A DNA stretch of 64,000 nucleotides from Cyclina sinensis (Eukaryota; Mollusca; Bivalvia; Venerida; Veneridae). Under the pieces are notes generated by a model. The model did no database searches. It was not told where the DNA came from and worked only from the letters and a program-made list of their open reading frames with translations. Where the stretch lies: the NCBI GenBank assembly GCA_012932295.1, contig JAAONU010000016.1, forward strand, positions 38,285,241-38,349,240, written 5' to 3'. Each line of letters opens with the position of its first letter. Within the stretch, counting starts at the first letter, position 1. A program made the translations under genes and the position numbers. This document shows, piece after piece, positions 12,501-25,921 of this stretch.

Positions 12501-15500
12501 ATGTGTTAACAAAATTGTCAGAAAAAACCTTTTTATTTATAATTTTTGCAATCACATGATCGTTTAAACCAATGAAAAATGGTTTCAAGATTTTTCGGTT
12601 TTGGGGATATTGATGCACTTTCATTGGTTGTTTAAAAGTTCATTGTAAAGGTCAATATCATAAATCTACTCCTATTGAAGCAGCGGTAGTAACGGTAGTG
12701 TATTCACATAGCTGCTGAGGGAGCGTAGGAGCATAGCGACCGACCGAGATTTCATTTGCTGAAGAATTCATTTCACAGCCTCTATACGACTTAGTGTTTG
12801 CTCCTCCCATTTTGATCTTGTACTTTTATTTAGAACATGCCTATCAAAAAGCGAACCTTTCCCACTTGTACACTTACACCTGCACTGACAAACACATTTT
12901 GGCAGGTAAAATATAAAACAGTGCTGTTTATGAATAAGTGGAGAAATGTCAACTACTTCCCAGATAAATCTGTGAAAAAATTAAATATTTTTGCTTTCTG
13001 ATTGTTTTGAGAAGTAGGGCAAACACTAAGAAAATGTTCAAAACTGACCAATGGAGTGGATCAGTTCAGTGGTGACGCGCTGAACTGGTAACCCAGGGGT
13101 TCCAACGTCAGTCACCCCTCCTCCATTAACATTACTAATTGTTTTTCGGATAAGACATGAAAGGAAGGTTCCATGTATGAAGGCTGTACACTGAGCATGC
13201 AAAAGAACTGGGGTGTCTCTGGAACGGGATGATTTCTGTATCTTGCACTATTGCTCATAACTAATCTCTGCTGGGGACACAAGTCATATGGGCAACTGGT
13301 ACCGATGATAAACAAACTGAAATAGATAGATAGAGAACTGACCAATCAGAGGCTTTAAAGCAGTCTGAAGGAAAAGTTTGATCTTCCTATGTGAGTTGCT
13401 TGAAATTTGCAATGTCAACTACTTGGCGGTCTGCATCTTGTAACTTTTTCTTCTGAAAGAACTGTAAATTGATAAATTAATTGTAAAAAAAAAAAAATCA
13501 AATTTTGGTTGGTAATAGCTTGTGAAACAATCTTTCATGTTATTTCATATTCAAACCTTCCATGTATCAAAAAAAATTGTATTTCATAAGACCACAAGTC
13601 ATAAATAGTTCAAGATTAGAATATGGAAGAAAAAAGTTGTACAATGGGACATTGTGAACATGCAATTTGCATGTTTATGACGGATACACATGAGAAAGCC
13701 TACATAATTCACATGTGGTTGAAAAGTTTTTGGCATAGATAAGGCAATGTTTTTTGATAACAGTTTTGTATACACAGATGAAAAGATAAAAGTGGGTTAA
13801 CTTGATGTTCGTTCATTACGTGCATATAATGATTGTGTTCTGCAGACATATTAAAAGTCAAAATAGGAAAATGCTATTTCATTTTGTAATTATGGGTGAT
13901 GCCTTTTCACACATGAAACAAAAAGAAATATAAGTTTTTAACCAGGTTTTCAATTTTGAAAATCCTGGTTATTAGATTGGGGTATGGCGGGCGGATGGGC
14001 GGATGGGCGGGCGTCAAACGAAATTGTGTCCGCTCTGTAACTCTTCAACCCTTTGAAGAATTTTGATGAAACTTCAGACAAATGTTTACCACATCAAGAT
14101 GACGTGCAGAACGCATGTTCCGCATGGCTGGCTCCAAGGTCAAGGTCACAGTGACATTAACATTGAAAATCCTGTCCGCTCTGTAACTCTTCAACCCTTT
14201 GAAGAATTTTGATGAAACTTCAGACAAATGTTTACCACATCAAGATGACGTGCAGAACGCATGTTCCGCATGGCTGGCTCCAAGGTCAAGGTCACAGTGA
14301 CATTAACATTGAAAATCCTGTCCGCTCTGTAACTCTTCAACCCTTTGAAGAATTTTGATGAAACTTCAGACAAATGTTTACCACATCAAGATGACGTGCA
14401 GAAATTGTTGTCTCATTATTAAGTATACTCCTTGCAGACAGTATTGTTAGCCGAAATTTACATCCTACTCATTATCATGTATTCTCATGAATATTATCTT
14501 TTCCTTCATGTCATGTTATAATCTTTTGAATATTCATAGCAATCTTCATTCCAAAATTCATACTATAGTATAGAATCAGAACAACATTTTTGAAAACCTG
14601 GTTTCGTGGCATTGCCATGTTTCTTGTTTGTTTTATTTATTTCGAGTTAAAATATGATTCTTGGTGTCTGCAACAGACCTGGTAATATTTTATTCATAGG
14701 AATAGGATTGCATTTTTCATTGTAGCGCATCATTCTTTTGTAGTAGTCAAATATTTTCAAACCTCCAAGTAGCTAGGTTACATGCATATCAAAATTGACC
14801 AGTGCTCGACTGATGTTGAAGAAAACTGTGGCATTTGATGAAAAGTTCAGTCCACTTAACAGGAAATACATTGTGTAATAATTATGCTTTACCAAACAAA
14901 ACAAAATAAAAAATTTTTTTAGCTATAGCTGATATAAAAGTTTACTAAGGTGTGTGATTAAGAAGTGGAATTGAGGGATTTTTATGTCCTTTTTAAATCC
15001 TTCTTTTGAGCAGTCACTACTCTTAATAACTGATACAGATGGCCAATATAATGTTGAATTAGAATCCTTGTTGGTCTGTTGCAAAATAAATGAACAAAGA
15101 TTTCATATTTATGCCCCCACTTCAAAGAAGAGGGGGTATATTGCTTTGCAATTGTCTGTCTGTCGGTCGGTCCGTCGGTCCGTAGACCAAATGGTTTCCG
15201 ACCAATAACTAAAGAATGCTTAGGCCTAGGAACTTCAAACTTGGTAGGATGATTATCCATCACCAGTAGATGACCCCTATTGATTTTGGGGTCAAAGGGT
15301 CAAAGGTCAAGGTCACATTGACCTTGTAGGTAGAAACCGTTTCCGACCAATAACTAAAGAACGCTTAGGCCTAGAAACTTCAAACTTGGTAGGATGATTG
15401 TCCATCACTAGTAGATGACCCCTATTGATTTTGGGGTCAAGGGGTCAAAGGTCAAGCTCACAGGGACCTTCATCCTAAAAACGGTTTCCGATCAATAACT

Positions 15501-18500
15501 AGAGAACGCTTTGACCTAGGTTCACCAAACTTGGTATGCTGGTTGGTCATCACCAGTAGATGATCCCTATTGACTTTGAGGTCATTAGGTCAAAGGTCAA
15601 GATCACAGAGACTTTCATCCTTAAAACGGTTTCCGATCAATTACTAGAGAACGCTTTGACCTAGGTTCACCAAACTTGGTATGCTGGTTGATCATCACCA
15701 GTAGATGACCCCTATTGATTTTGAGGTCATTAGGTCAAAGGTCAAGCTCACAGGGACTTCCATCCTAAAAACAGTTTCCGATCAATAACTAGAGAACACT
15801 TTGACCTAGGTTCACCAAACTTGGTATACTAGTTGGTCATCACCAGTAGATGACCCCTATTGACTTTGAGGTCATTAGGTCAAAGGTCTAGATTACAGAG
15901 ACTTTCATCTTAAAAACGGTTTCCGATCAATAACTAGAGAACGCTTAGGCCTAGAAACTTCAAACTTTGTAGGATGATTGTCCATCACCAGCAGATGACC
16001 TGTATTGATTTTGGGGTCAAGGGGTCAAAGGTCAAGGTCACATTGACCTTGTAGGTAAAAAACGGTTTCCAATCAATAACTTGACAACCCATGCGCCGTT
16101 GACCCTCAAACTTCATATCTGCATTTGTCTTGGCCAGTAGATGACCCCTATTGATTTTTGGGTCAAAGGTCAAGGTCACATGTATGTCAAAACAATTCAG
16201 ACCAATAACTTGGCCACCAAATGGCATCGGGTTTTGTGGACTGTGAGACTTACATTTTAGATAACATGTATATTTGGTCACTTGGTCAAAAGTCAGTCAC
16301 AATAATCTGGCCACATGACTAATTGGCTGCCGATAGGGGGCATACATGTTTTACAAACATATCTTGTTTGCTAAAATGTCCATAAAATTTTGTTTTCATT
16401 TAAATATAGGGAGATACTGAATAAATGTCACTCATAACTTAGTCTGCTGAAGTTATTTGAAGTCCCAATGTGATAATGAGTGAATTTGAGTGTGGAGAAA
16501 CAAGATTTTTCACATAATAAGCTTACCAGACAGGCAGAGTAATTCATCAAGCCAGAACTATTAACATTTCTTGCCAGACACTAACCTGTTTTTCTTCAAT
16601 TTACAGACACAGGCAAAAAAAACTGCTGTGCTCTTTCATATCTGTGGAAAAGTTTTTCTAAAAATTTCACTGACCTGAATGAGTAATCTTTACAGAAATA
16701 GAAGAAACCTTATCTTTCCTGCTAGTCAATATTTATTGAATTGTAGTTTCCAGAAGCTGTTATTTGTTTTGAAAGTCAAACTGTTCAGAATATTGGCAGG
16801 CACATTAGAAAAGGCCTGGTAACAGAGGGGATGGCTATTGATTGGTCAGGTATAAGGTTTCACCTATATTTGCTTTTACTAGTCAATACCATTGATGTGA
16901 CCCAGGATAATTCCATTGTCTGGGAAAAACAGAGTGCATTTCAAGTAGGATTTCTGTTACAAGTAAATTGGTCAATCAGTTACCCTCTGATTAGAAATTT
17001 CAAACGGGATTGCCACTGTATTTCAGTAGAAATATGAAATTCATTGTATTGTCTTTGTTAAAGGAACTAACACTCTGTCAAAGGATTTTCATGTTGCATC
17101 AGACATGGAGCAAGTGATAAGTTGAACACTGTTAATGTCCCCAAAATGATCAGGGCTGACAGTGCCAGTAATGCTAGCCAGATGAAAGTTCGTGAAAATT
17201 TAATATTATCGTTTCATCTTCAACTTTAAGTGATTTACTAAAGTAACTTCAACATCTCATTTCAGTTCAGTTTTAGTTGGTTAAGATAGAATTTTATTTA
17301 CTGTTTCCATTTTTATAATATTTTTTTTATTATAAAATTAAAAAAAAAGAGAATGTCATATAGTTATAAAAGAGTTCATAGTTTAAAATAGGTGACTTAG
17401 TCATTTGCTGTTGACATTGTGACCCAGTTATGTACAAGATTATGGAAAATCCCAGTAATCTTGATCTTGAGATAAATCTCAAGTGTTTGTCATGATAATA
17501 CCTTAAAAGGTCATAAAGTTTTAGGCAAGACAAAATATGTTTCTGATTTGGCAGTTTATTCTTTGACCCCAAGCAAAAAAGTACAATTAACAGGTTGGGT
17601 TAAGAATTTTGTAATATGTTATCTCATAATAATGAAAAAAAAATATCTAAAGGGAAAAAAACTATAATTCAGAGATTTTCTGTCAGACATGATAAGTTTA
17701 ACATGTAGAAAAATATCTGAGTGTTCGTAACTTTAGATAATTGCTGAGCTACATGTATCATTTCTATTAGAGGGTGTACCTGTTATAAAAATTCTATCAA
17801 TCTGCCCTCAAGAGTGCAAAGGGGAACAATCCTGATCTTTGGTAATATTCATTTTTATTTACCGTAATTGAGGTCTACTGAGCTATGGATTATCTGCCTA
17901 TTGGGCCAAGATATTGTAGGTGTTGAATCATAGATTACAATCTGCCTGAGTCAGCTAATCTTGTATTTCCTGTTAGCTTAATTTCCCTGTAAATTGTAAA
18001 ATTTGATACGAGTTTGACAAAAACTTTTATATAATAGCAACATATAATTAACAAGTATCATTTTTAAGTATTCAGAACTTTTCAGGAAGAAATAATGCTT
18101 AACAATGGTGGAAATTGCTTGTATTGTGAGCTGAGGTAACAGAATCATTTTGGTCGACTTCTTTACAAAAATGGTCATAAAATCGGAAGCTATATGTTTC
18201 ATTTTATGGTATTGGGTGAAAAGATAATGTGCATAGATGTTAAAAATTTGGCAATGGTCTTAGTTATTGTGTTAAAATTTGTGTACACTTCAAATCACAA
18301 AATTTATTATTTTGATAGGATAAGAAGGTAAATATAATGGGGAGTAAAATGTTAAGAAAGGTAAGAATAATATTTTTCAAGAGAATTGGGAATTTATCAC
18401 ATTGTCTTTGTCAACCAAGGTGAGGATAAAACAATGTAAATACAGTACAATACAAATATAAAAAATGAAATAAAAATGTTGACAAGGAGGGAGATTGTTG

Positions 18501-21500
18501 GTGAAATGCATTGAAGATAATCCCAGGTATGCACTCTGTTTCTGATATCAGTGCATTAAAAAATATAGAGCACTACTTGCTAATGGGTGAGAGTGGGCAT
18601 CCGTTTGTACATAATACCTCAATATAGGATAGGAGTAGTTTATTGGTTTTGATAAGTTAAACTTAAAACACTGCACCCTACTTGGCCAGTAAGTGCTTTG
18701 TCTTCCATTGGCTGGCTGAAATCATTGTTTTTGATTTCCATTACATGAGGTAGGTTCAGCCAGTGCTTAAAGATATATTGTGATGATGATGATATATTTA
18801 ACTTTATTACAGCATAATTCAAAGTTCCTCCAACCTTATCTTTAATTTCTTCATCCTTCTTCCCCTTATTCACAACCAAGTACATTTTGAAAAATCTTAT
18901 TGACCTGAAGTTGGTATTTTGTAATATTGGTTGCTCACAGTCATCATTCTTCATAATAATCAAAAAGTTGCTGTTTTTATATGAATATACTTAAATTATC
19001 TGTCTTATCATAATCAGAAAAAGTATTATCATTAAAGAGAATTTTAATAAAATGTTTTATCAGATTTTCTGTCTAGAGTGCCAGAAGTGGTAATTTGACT
19101 AGAGATGAAAGTTGAGATAAATTTCAAAATACCAGCCAGTGACAACAAGAAATAAAAATGAAATCTGTACTCATTCATACAAGGCACTTGTTCATTCTTG
19201 ACTTCCAGCTCCTAGAAGGCAGGTACAAAATCAACAGATACTGTCAGCTTGTTTACCTAGTGTTGTTAATATAAGATTATATGGTTATTGGTACAGTGGA
19301 GCGCGTTGTTTATATTTTAGGATGATGAAATGCAACAGAAGATTGATTATGAGATTAAGATGCGGGAAGGCACGGCACGATTGTTGGCAGCGTCAAAACA
19401 TCCTGCTCAACTGCTGGAAGCGGCGAAAAATTTGCTCACGTCAAATACGCGCATTATCGCCTATATGGCCGAACTGCAGAGAAGAAAGACGGCACAAGTT
19501 CTGGGACAGAAGTACGACTATTTTTTGTGTCCTTTAGTTTCAGTGATTCTGATTTATTTCTTTGAGATAAAAAAAAAAACATGAATACAATGAAAATTTA
19601 GTTTTTCTAGTATATTTCATGGCTTCATTTCTAGCTTTGTTTCAGCCAGATTTACTGCAAGAGAATAGTTAATTTCCATTCAGACCCTTTTGGTGCTAGC
19701 CCAATGCATTGGTGAAATGAAAGTGTATATATAGATAAAACATTTAGAAAAAATTATTGTGCATGTTTGCAGTATAAACAAGTCAGAAAAAAACTTGGTT
19801 AATATCAAGTAGTTGTTTGATCATCAACAACAGTAAAGAATCATAAATCTCTTTGTTTTATACACAAGTATTAAGTTGTTGAAAATGGTATGTCTATAAA
19901 AAAATTCAAGTGTTTTACCTAAAGCAGAATAAAATGTGCACAATTTCTTAAGTGTTTCAATGCATGCACTGATCTTACAGATCAAGATTCATGTAGCAAT
20001 GCAAAACAATTTGATGAGAAATTTCAGTAATGTGACCGAATGAGACAATGGTATTAGTAAGAGCTTTAGCTATCAGTTTAGCAGATCCTTCTGAAGCATG
20101 AATTGTGTCCTTATTAAAGACACCTTAGTCTCATACTCAATAGCTCACTGAGATTTAAGCAGATACCAGTAGCAATAGAAATTGATTCTTCTTGTTGGTA
20201 TGAATGATGAGGTGTCTTGAGGGCAGATTGAATTAATTGTGATCAGTTGCATGCCAGTTTAAAGAAAGTTTTGAAAATAATAAGTATTAAAGATAAAATG
20301 TTTTAGCATTTTATGAAAAAATTTAAGAATAAACAATGTATGTATTGCAGTAATGACAATGAAGGCAGCCAGGTACCATGTAAAGCCAAGTTGAATATGT
20401 CTGACCTGAGGATACCCTTGATGTGGAAAGACTCGGATCATTTCAAGAACAAGGGAGGTAAGTTGCATCAAACAAACAAAATCATGGGTTATGGTAGGGT
20501 TACTTAAATGATGATTTCAGCACAAAATGGCTAAGAACCTGACCATATCTTAGTAGAATAACAATTTTGTAGCATCCTGTCTTCTGCTCCATGCAAATAC
20601 CCTGAAGGAATCAGTCAGTATCTTCCTTGAACACTGTAGTTTCATTCAGTTACTGCTATCATATATTGTAATTTCTCAAGAATATAAGAAAAATATCTGT
20701 ATTCATTAAAAAGTGTTGTAATAAAGCAAGAATTACTATGCAGAACTGATTTAACATGAAGTCTATACTTCAAACCTATCCTTTAATTGTGTAATAATTT
20801 TTCAAATCTGTTTTTAGACCAGAAGTTTGTTTGCTGTATTTGATTTCACTGGGCTGGTGCATTTTGTTTATTTGTCAGTGATAATGTTTGAAACTGTTAT
20901 AAGCGACATCAAGAATTGTGTATCAAAAGAATGATTCAAGTTTTAGCTCCATGTAACACACAGTTTGTTCTTTTCAGACCATCGTAGGTATGCTGTGTTT
21001 TGTCTGGTGAAGATTGGCACGGAAATCTATGACACGTCACTGATAACATGTGTTGATAGGAATATGACAGACCTTTCATTTGAAGATGTGATAGCTTTGT
21101 AAGTATACTGCTTGAAATACTTCCTGCTTTAACATTCAAGGCTTGACCCTATCTGGAACTGAAAGTCCTTGTCTGACTTTTTGATTTTATTCCCACCCTG
21201 GAGCATAGTGTTTCAGTCAGAGTTGGCTGGAAATCAAACAATATCCCAGAAATAAAATCAAGTCTGTAATTTGAGAAATGTCTGTCTGAACCAATCAAAA
21301 TCCTGCTTGTTGGGAATCTCCTGCAGGTCAAAGTAGCCTTAAAAGGCAACACTCCCAACCTTCCTGTGGTGAAAAATCACAGTGAAAGGGGCAGTATGGG
21401 TACAATTTTATGCTAGAGTTCTTTGAAGAAAAAGGTCATTGGATAGTGCTAGCCTTACTGATTTCACTGGAAGTTTGTCTGTGGAAAACTTGTTTGCATT

Positions 21501-24500
21501 ATGGTAACTGAATGTCTCCTGGATTTCGCAGTGTAAATCTGTATGATATTGCAGTTTGTTTAAATTTACAGTTTCGCTTGTAAATATACAAAAATAGGAT
21601 TTATATATGTGGTACAATTATTTTTGTAACATCTAGCACCTAAATTAATAATAACAGTTTCTTACTTAAGCTGTTGATTTAAGATGGCTTATTGTTCAGA
21701 TTGAAAATTCTGGAAATTTATGTGAAAATCTGTTGCCTGATGTGTTTCAGTGACAACATTCCACATGATTTTGAGTGTGTGCTAGAGATCTACTGTCACA
21801 AGTTACATGAGGACTTGACAATGGCAAGCACCCCGAAGAAACTGAAGAAGAAAGTCACAGATCTGTCTGGGTCTGTGGGTAGAAGTGTTGGAAAGAGGCT
21901 CTCAGGGTTACATGACTCAGATATTATGGGGAACATGGTCTTGTAAGTATTATCGAGTCTCAGTTTGTTTGCAAGTTTACTTGCAACAATGTTTGCCCCA
22001 CACAAACTTCAATAAGCTTATAAGTACTAAGTGAATTAAATCTGTAGATATGTGGAGTGTTTCTTAACAATCAAGCTGGTGACGATAATTGTGTAAGCAT
22101 TTGCATCCAGTGCAGACTATGACAGGTCTGTTCATCTTGGCAGTCTGCTCAACTGTAAGTGTTCAGTTTATACCCCTATAAATGATAAATAGGTCTGTCC
22201 AATGTGAATGATGGACAAGTCCATTTAAGAAATTTAGGAGGGTAAGAGATCAAGAGAATATGGTTCAAGCATAGGTACTACGAAGGAATAAATGTAACGT
22301 CAAATTCCCACATGCATAATGTACTAGTAAGCTACCGTCTGTATTAAATGTAATCAGATGACAGGGCTATATAACTAACACAACAGACTATTACATAGTA
22401 CTGTTTACTTCACTGTTTGAGATATTTCATTGTGACAGTTACATATTTGCAAGATTTATTTGCTCCAATGACAATTCTAGATAGTCTCTGACTGCATTTG
22501 TTCCACTGACTCTGACACTTGAGACTTCATTTTGTCCACTGACTCAGACACTTACATAAAGTGCTTTTGACTGTTTTATGTTAAAACAGGAAGAAAACTT
22601 AGGCCTGATACAGGTTAAACAAACATGATTTTGACTCGTCAGTTTTCGTTGTATATATTATCAGTGATAACCAGTTTTGTTTAAATAAACATTTTCAACT
22701 ATCTTAGGAAGGGAGGTAACTCAAATATATTGTTTCACGATTGTAGAAATTGGTATCAGATTTTTTGGGGGGCAATCTACATTTTTAAATACAATTAAAC
22801 ATAAGCAAACTGAAGAAAATGAAAACGTGTATGAAAAATAAGTATATAGCTCGGTATATATGTAAAATATTAAAAATTTGATTATTTTTTGTATTGTAGA
22901 GGTCCAAAGTTTGAATTGGTGGCCACAGGTACATTAAACCTTCAGGATGTGGATGATGTTGTAAGAACATTTGATCTCAAACTTGAAGAACTTGCAGGTA
23001 AATGACTAAAATATTGAACTGGAAATGAAATCTGACTTGTCTCTTTTTTTTTCTTTTCTTTTTTTTAGGCCTGAGATTCATATGTATATTTTATATAAAT
23101 TGAAGCAAGGTCTGGGGATTGAAAATTGAATTACCATCAGTAAAGTACTTTGTTAAGTTGCAACTATTCATCACTTTGATTATTTACCAGTTCCACTGAC
23201 AAAGCATGTCACTCTCTCATTGTGGATGATCTTTCAAGGGATGTTAAAGTAACAGGTATCTCTATATTTGCATTAATCTAATGAGTCACAATGCTGAGAA
23301 GAAATACTTCCTGATGTTTGACACACCACCTGGGGTTGCTTTTAATGCAAGTTTTGTCATAGGCATTCAACAATATCTATTTAAACATTTATAAATAGTT
23401 AAAGATAAACGATAGTCAAATTTCTTTATTGTAGCATTTGAAAACAGTTGAATTGGTAAGCCCTAGCTAACATAAATGAAAAAACAAAAATTTCAACACA
23501 AAACATGTTCTACTGAACAATATAAAGATTGAAATATTACATTTTCAGATGGTACAACATGTGAGTTGCCACTGTTTGGCCATTACTGCTGTCGTCTTGC
23601 CGCTCTACCTCACTGTCTGGTACAGCCGGTGGTTACTGGTTACCTCAATTTATTTGTAAGTTTGTATTTTACCTTTACTATTCCAACATGTACTTTACTT
23701 GAAATTTTCTAAAACTTTATACAAACATATATACAAACTGCTAATATCTAGCCAACAGACAGATAACAAGCAGTCTTGTTTTCCACTGGGCATCAGTCTT
23801 TTTAGACTTGTTTGTTGAATGAGGTTTGTGTTCATTTACCTATTTTGGTATTTTTAAATATTTAAAAATAATCAGTAGTTCTTAAAGTTATGTTGATCTA
23901 GATACCAACTTGGTGTGGTATACATGTAAAAAAAAAATTAAGCTCAGCAAATCAGCCTCAAGAGGTTTTTCATGTTTTAAGGACCTTAGTGGAAAGTTCT
24001 CAAGTGTGTGGTCATATTGAACAGGGGAGAAACAGGAAAAATGTATCATATCACTGACCTTCAAGGTTTCTGATTGAAATGTGAATTACACATGTTGGAA
24101 GTCATGAGAGGAAGTTATGAAAGGAAAAGTCGTTAAGTTAATGTAAGGCAAGGTTATCCAGAATATCTTACAAAATTTACACAAGGTCATCATGATATTG
24201 AATGACAAGGTCATCTGAATTGTGTAATGCAAGATTATCCAGGTTAGGTAATTCAAGGTCACTCAGTCTTACGAACATGGAAGTCCGTAACAGAAAGATG
24301 CAATGCATCTTAGAATACACAACCTAGAGTGGGATTCGAACTCCCATCTCCCGCGTGACAGGCCAACACTAACCCCTGAGCCAAAGAATTGATTCCCTGA
24401 CGCAGTAGTCAGAGGTTGTATTTATACATTATAGGAAGGTGTGCACTACACTGTAACACCAGGTTGTGTAAGTCAGGCCATGTGTACCATGGGTATCAGC

Positions 24501-25889
24501 ATTTTGCAAATCTTGATCATCAAGGTTAGTTAGACAAGGTCATAAAGGTTGTATACGTAAAGATCAACAAGACATGTATGCTTGGAACATAATTGCTTTA
24601 TTCAGGTTCTGTCAGTATCTAAATTATTATTTTGTTTTACAGGAAGATGATGACCTGTCAAAATGGAAGAGATACTGGTGTGTGCTGAAGAATCTACAGT
24701 TGTCATGTTGGAATGCTCCAGATGATGTAGAAGTAACTGCCCCCCTAGTCACTATACAGGTCACTAAGGTAAAAAGGAATCTTAGATATTCATTGACTTT
24801 GCTGTTTTTGTGGCGTCCTAGGATCCTAGTGCTGAAAACAAAAGGTTGAATATGCTTTTTAAAAAAAAACAACACTTTTTTTGTTTACCCATTTAGCAGT
24901 CTTACTGAGAAAAAAAAATCAATGTATGTAAGAACATTCTGCTAATAAATAATAAACTTAACTCGTCCAGTTACAGAATAATCTTATGAAGAAAAAAACA
25001 TCTTGTCAGCTTAGTGAATTAATGTGACTAATGGTATAAAAATGGAAAACACCTTGGAAGAATATATATCAACAAAGGACATGTTCAGCTGTAACTGAAC
25101 TTAGATAGATAGATTTATTTCAATATAAAATGTCAGACAGCATGGCATTATAATACAAATAAAACATACATGAAATTAACAATAAACAAGAGCATGTATG
25201 AATTAAACATATTCAGCCATGTCAACCAACATTATATATCAAGGGTAACATGAAAAAGTGTTTGTGAAAACTTAGGAAGTTCTGTTTTGGCAAAAATGGG
25301 TGGATTTTATCCCTAAGCCTACAGACTGCAGCTTTGAGTCTGACTTATTTGATAGAGGCAGAATTTGACACTGATATAATGACATAATAAATGATTTATT
25401 CAATATTTTCTTAAAAACCATGGTGTTTTCAAACTTTTTTATCATTAAAATGCAGGGCAGAAGTATTGATATGTATATGTCAATGATTTTTTTTTTCTGC
25501 ATCTTTCAGAATACTCAAATCAGTGAAGCAGATCCAAGGATGATACATCGCCCGCACACATTCCAGATTAAGACATTAAGTGAGAGGTACATGTCAGAGA
25601 CGACATTAGCAGCTGATAACAAGGACCAGATGAACATGTGGTGGGACGGTCTACAACAGCATTTACTTGATCAAGGTAATGAACTCCAGTCTTTCTCAGT
25701 GTGACTGTGTATACATCTGTTTGGTTTTTTATGCCCCTGGAGGGAACATATAGGTCTGTCTGTCTGTTTGTAACAAAACTTAAACCTTGACCATAACGTG
25801 GAAGTCCTTCAACCTACAGCCTCTAAACTTCACAGGTGCATGCACTTTGATGAGGTCTACCCACTTAGAGGTCATGGGGTCAAAGGTTA

Positions 25890-25921
<32 letters not shown>

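Larger units (their letters stand above)
19512..23548 (+). other. Rhotekin introns 2-6
   Basis: Intronic gaps 19512-20350, 20458-20977, 21099-21750, 21943-22899 and 22998-23548. Each starts with GT and ends with AG. I see no repeat with defined ends and no extra exon in any of them. Confidence 0.8.

Noticed and set aside
12112..12785. Second copy of the TTAA element at 9.06-9.49 kb, because both ends contain GAGGCTGT
   Set aside because: Similarity stops after 9 bases, flanks are TA rather than TTAA, and the interiors differ.
14045..14373. Two identical 60-codon frames on the - strand
   Set aside because: Direct translation of the identical 146-bp tandem units; a repeat by-product.
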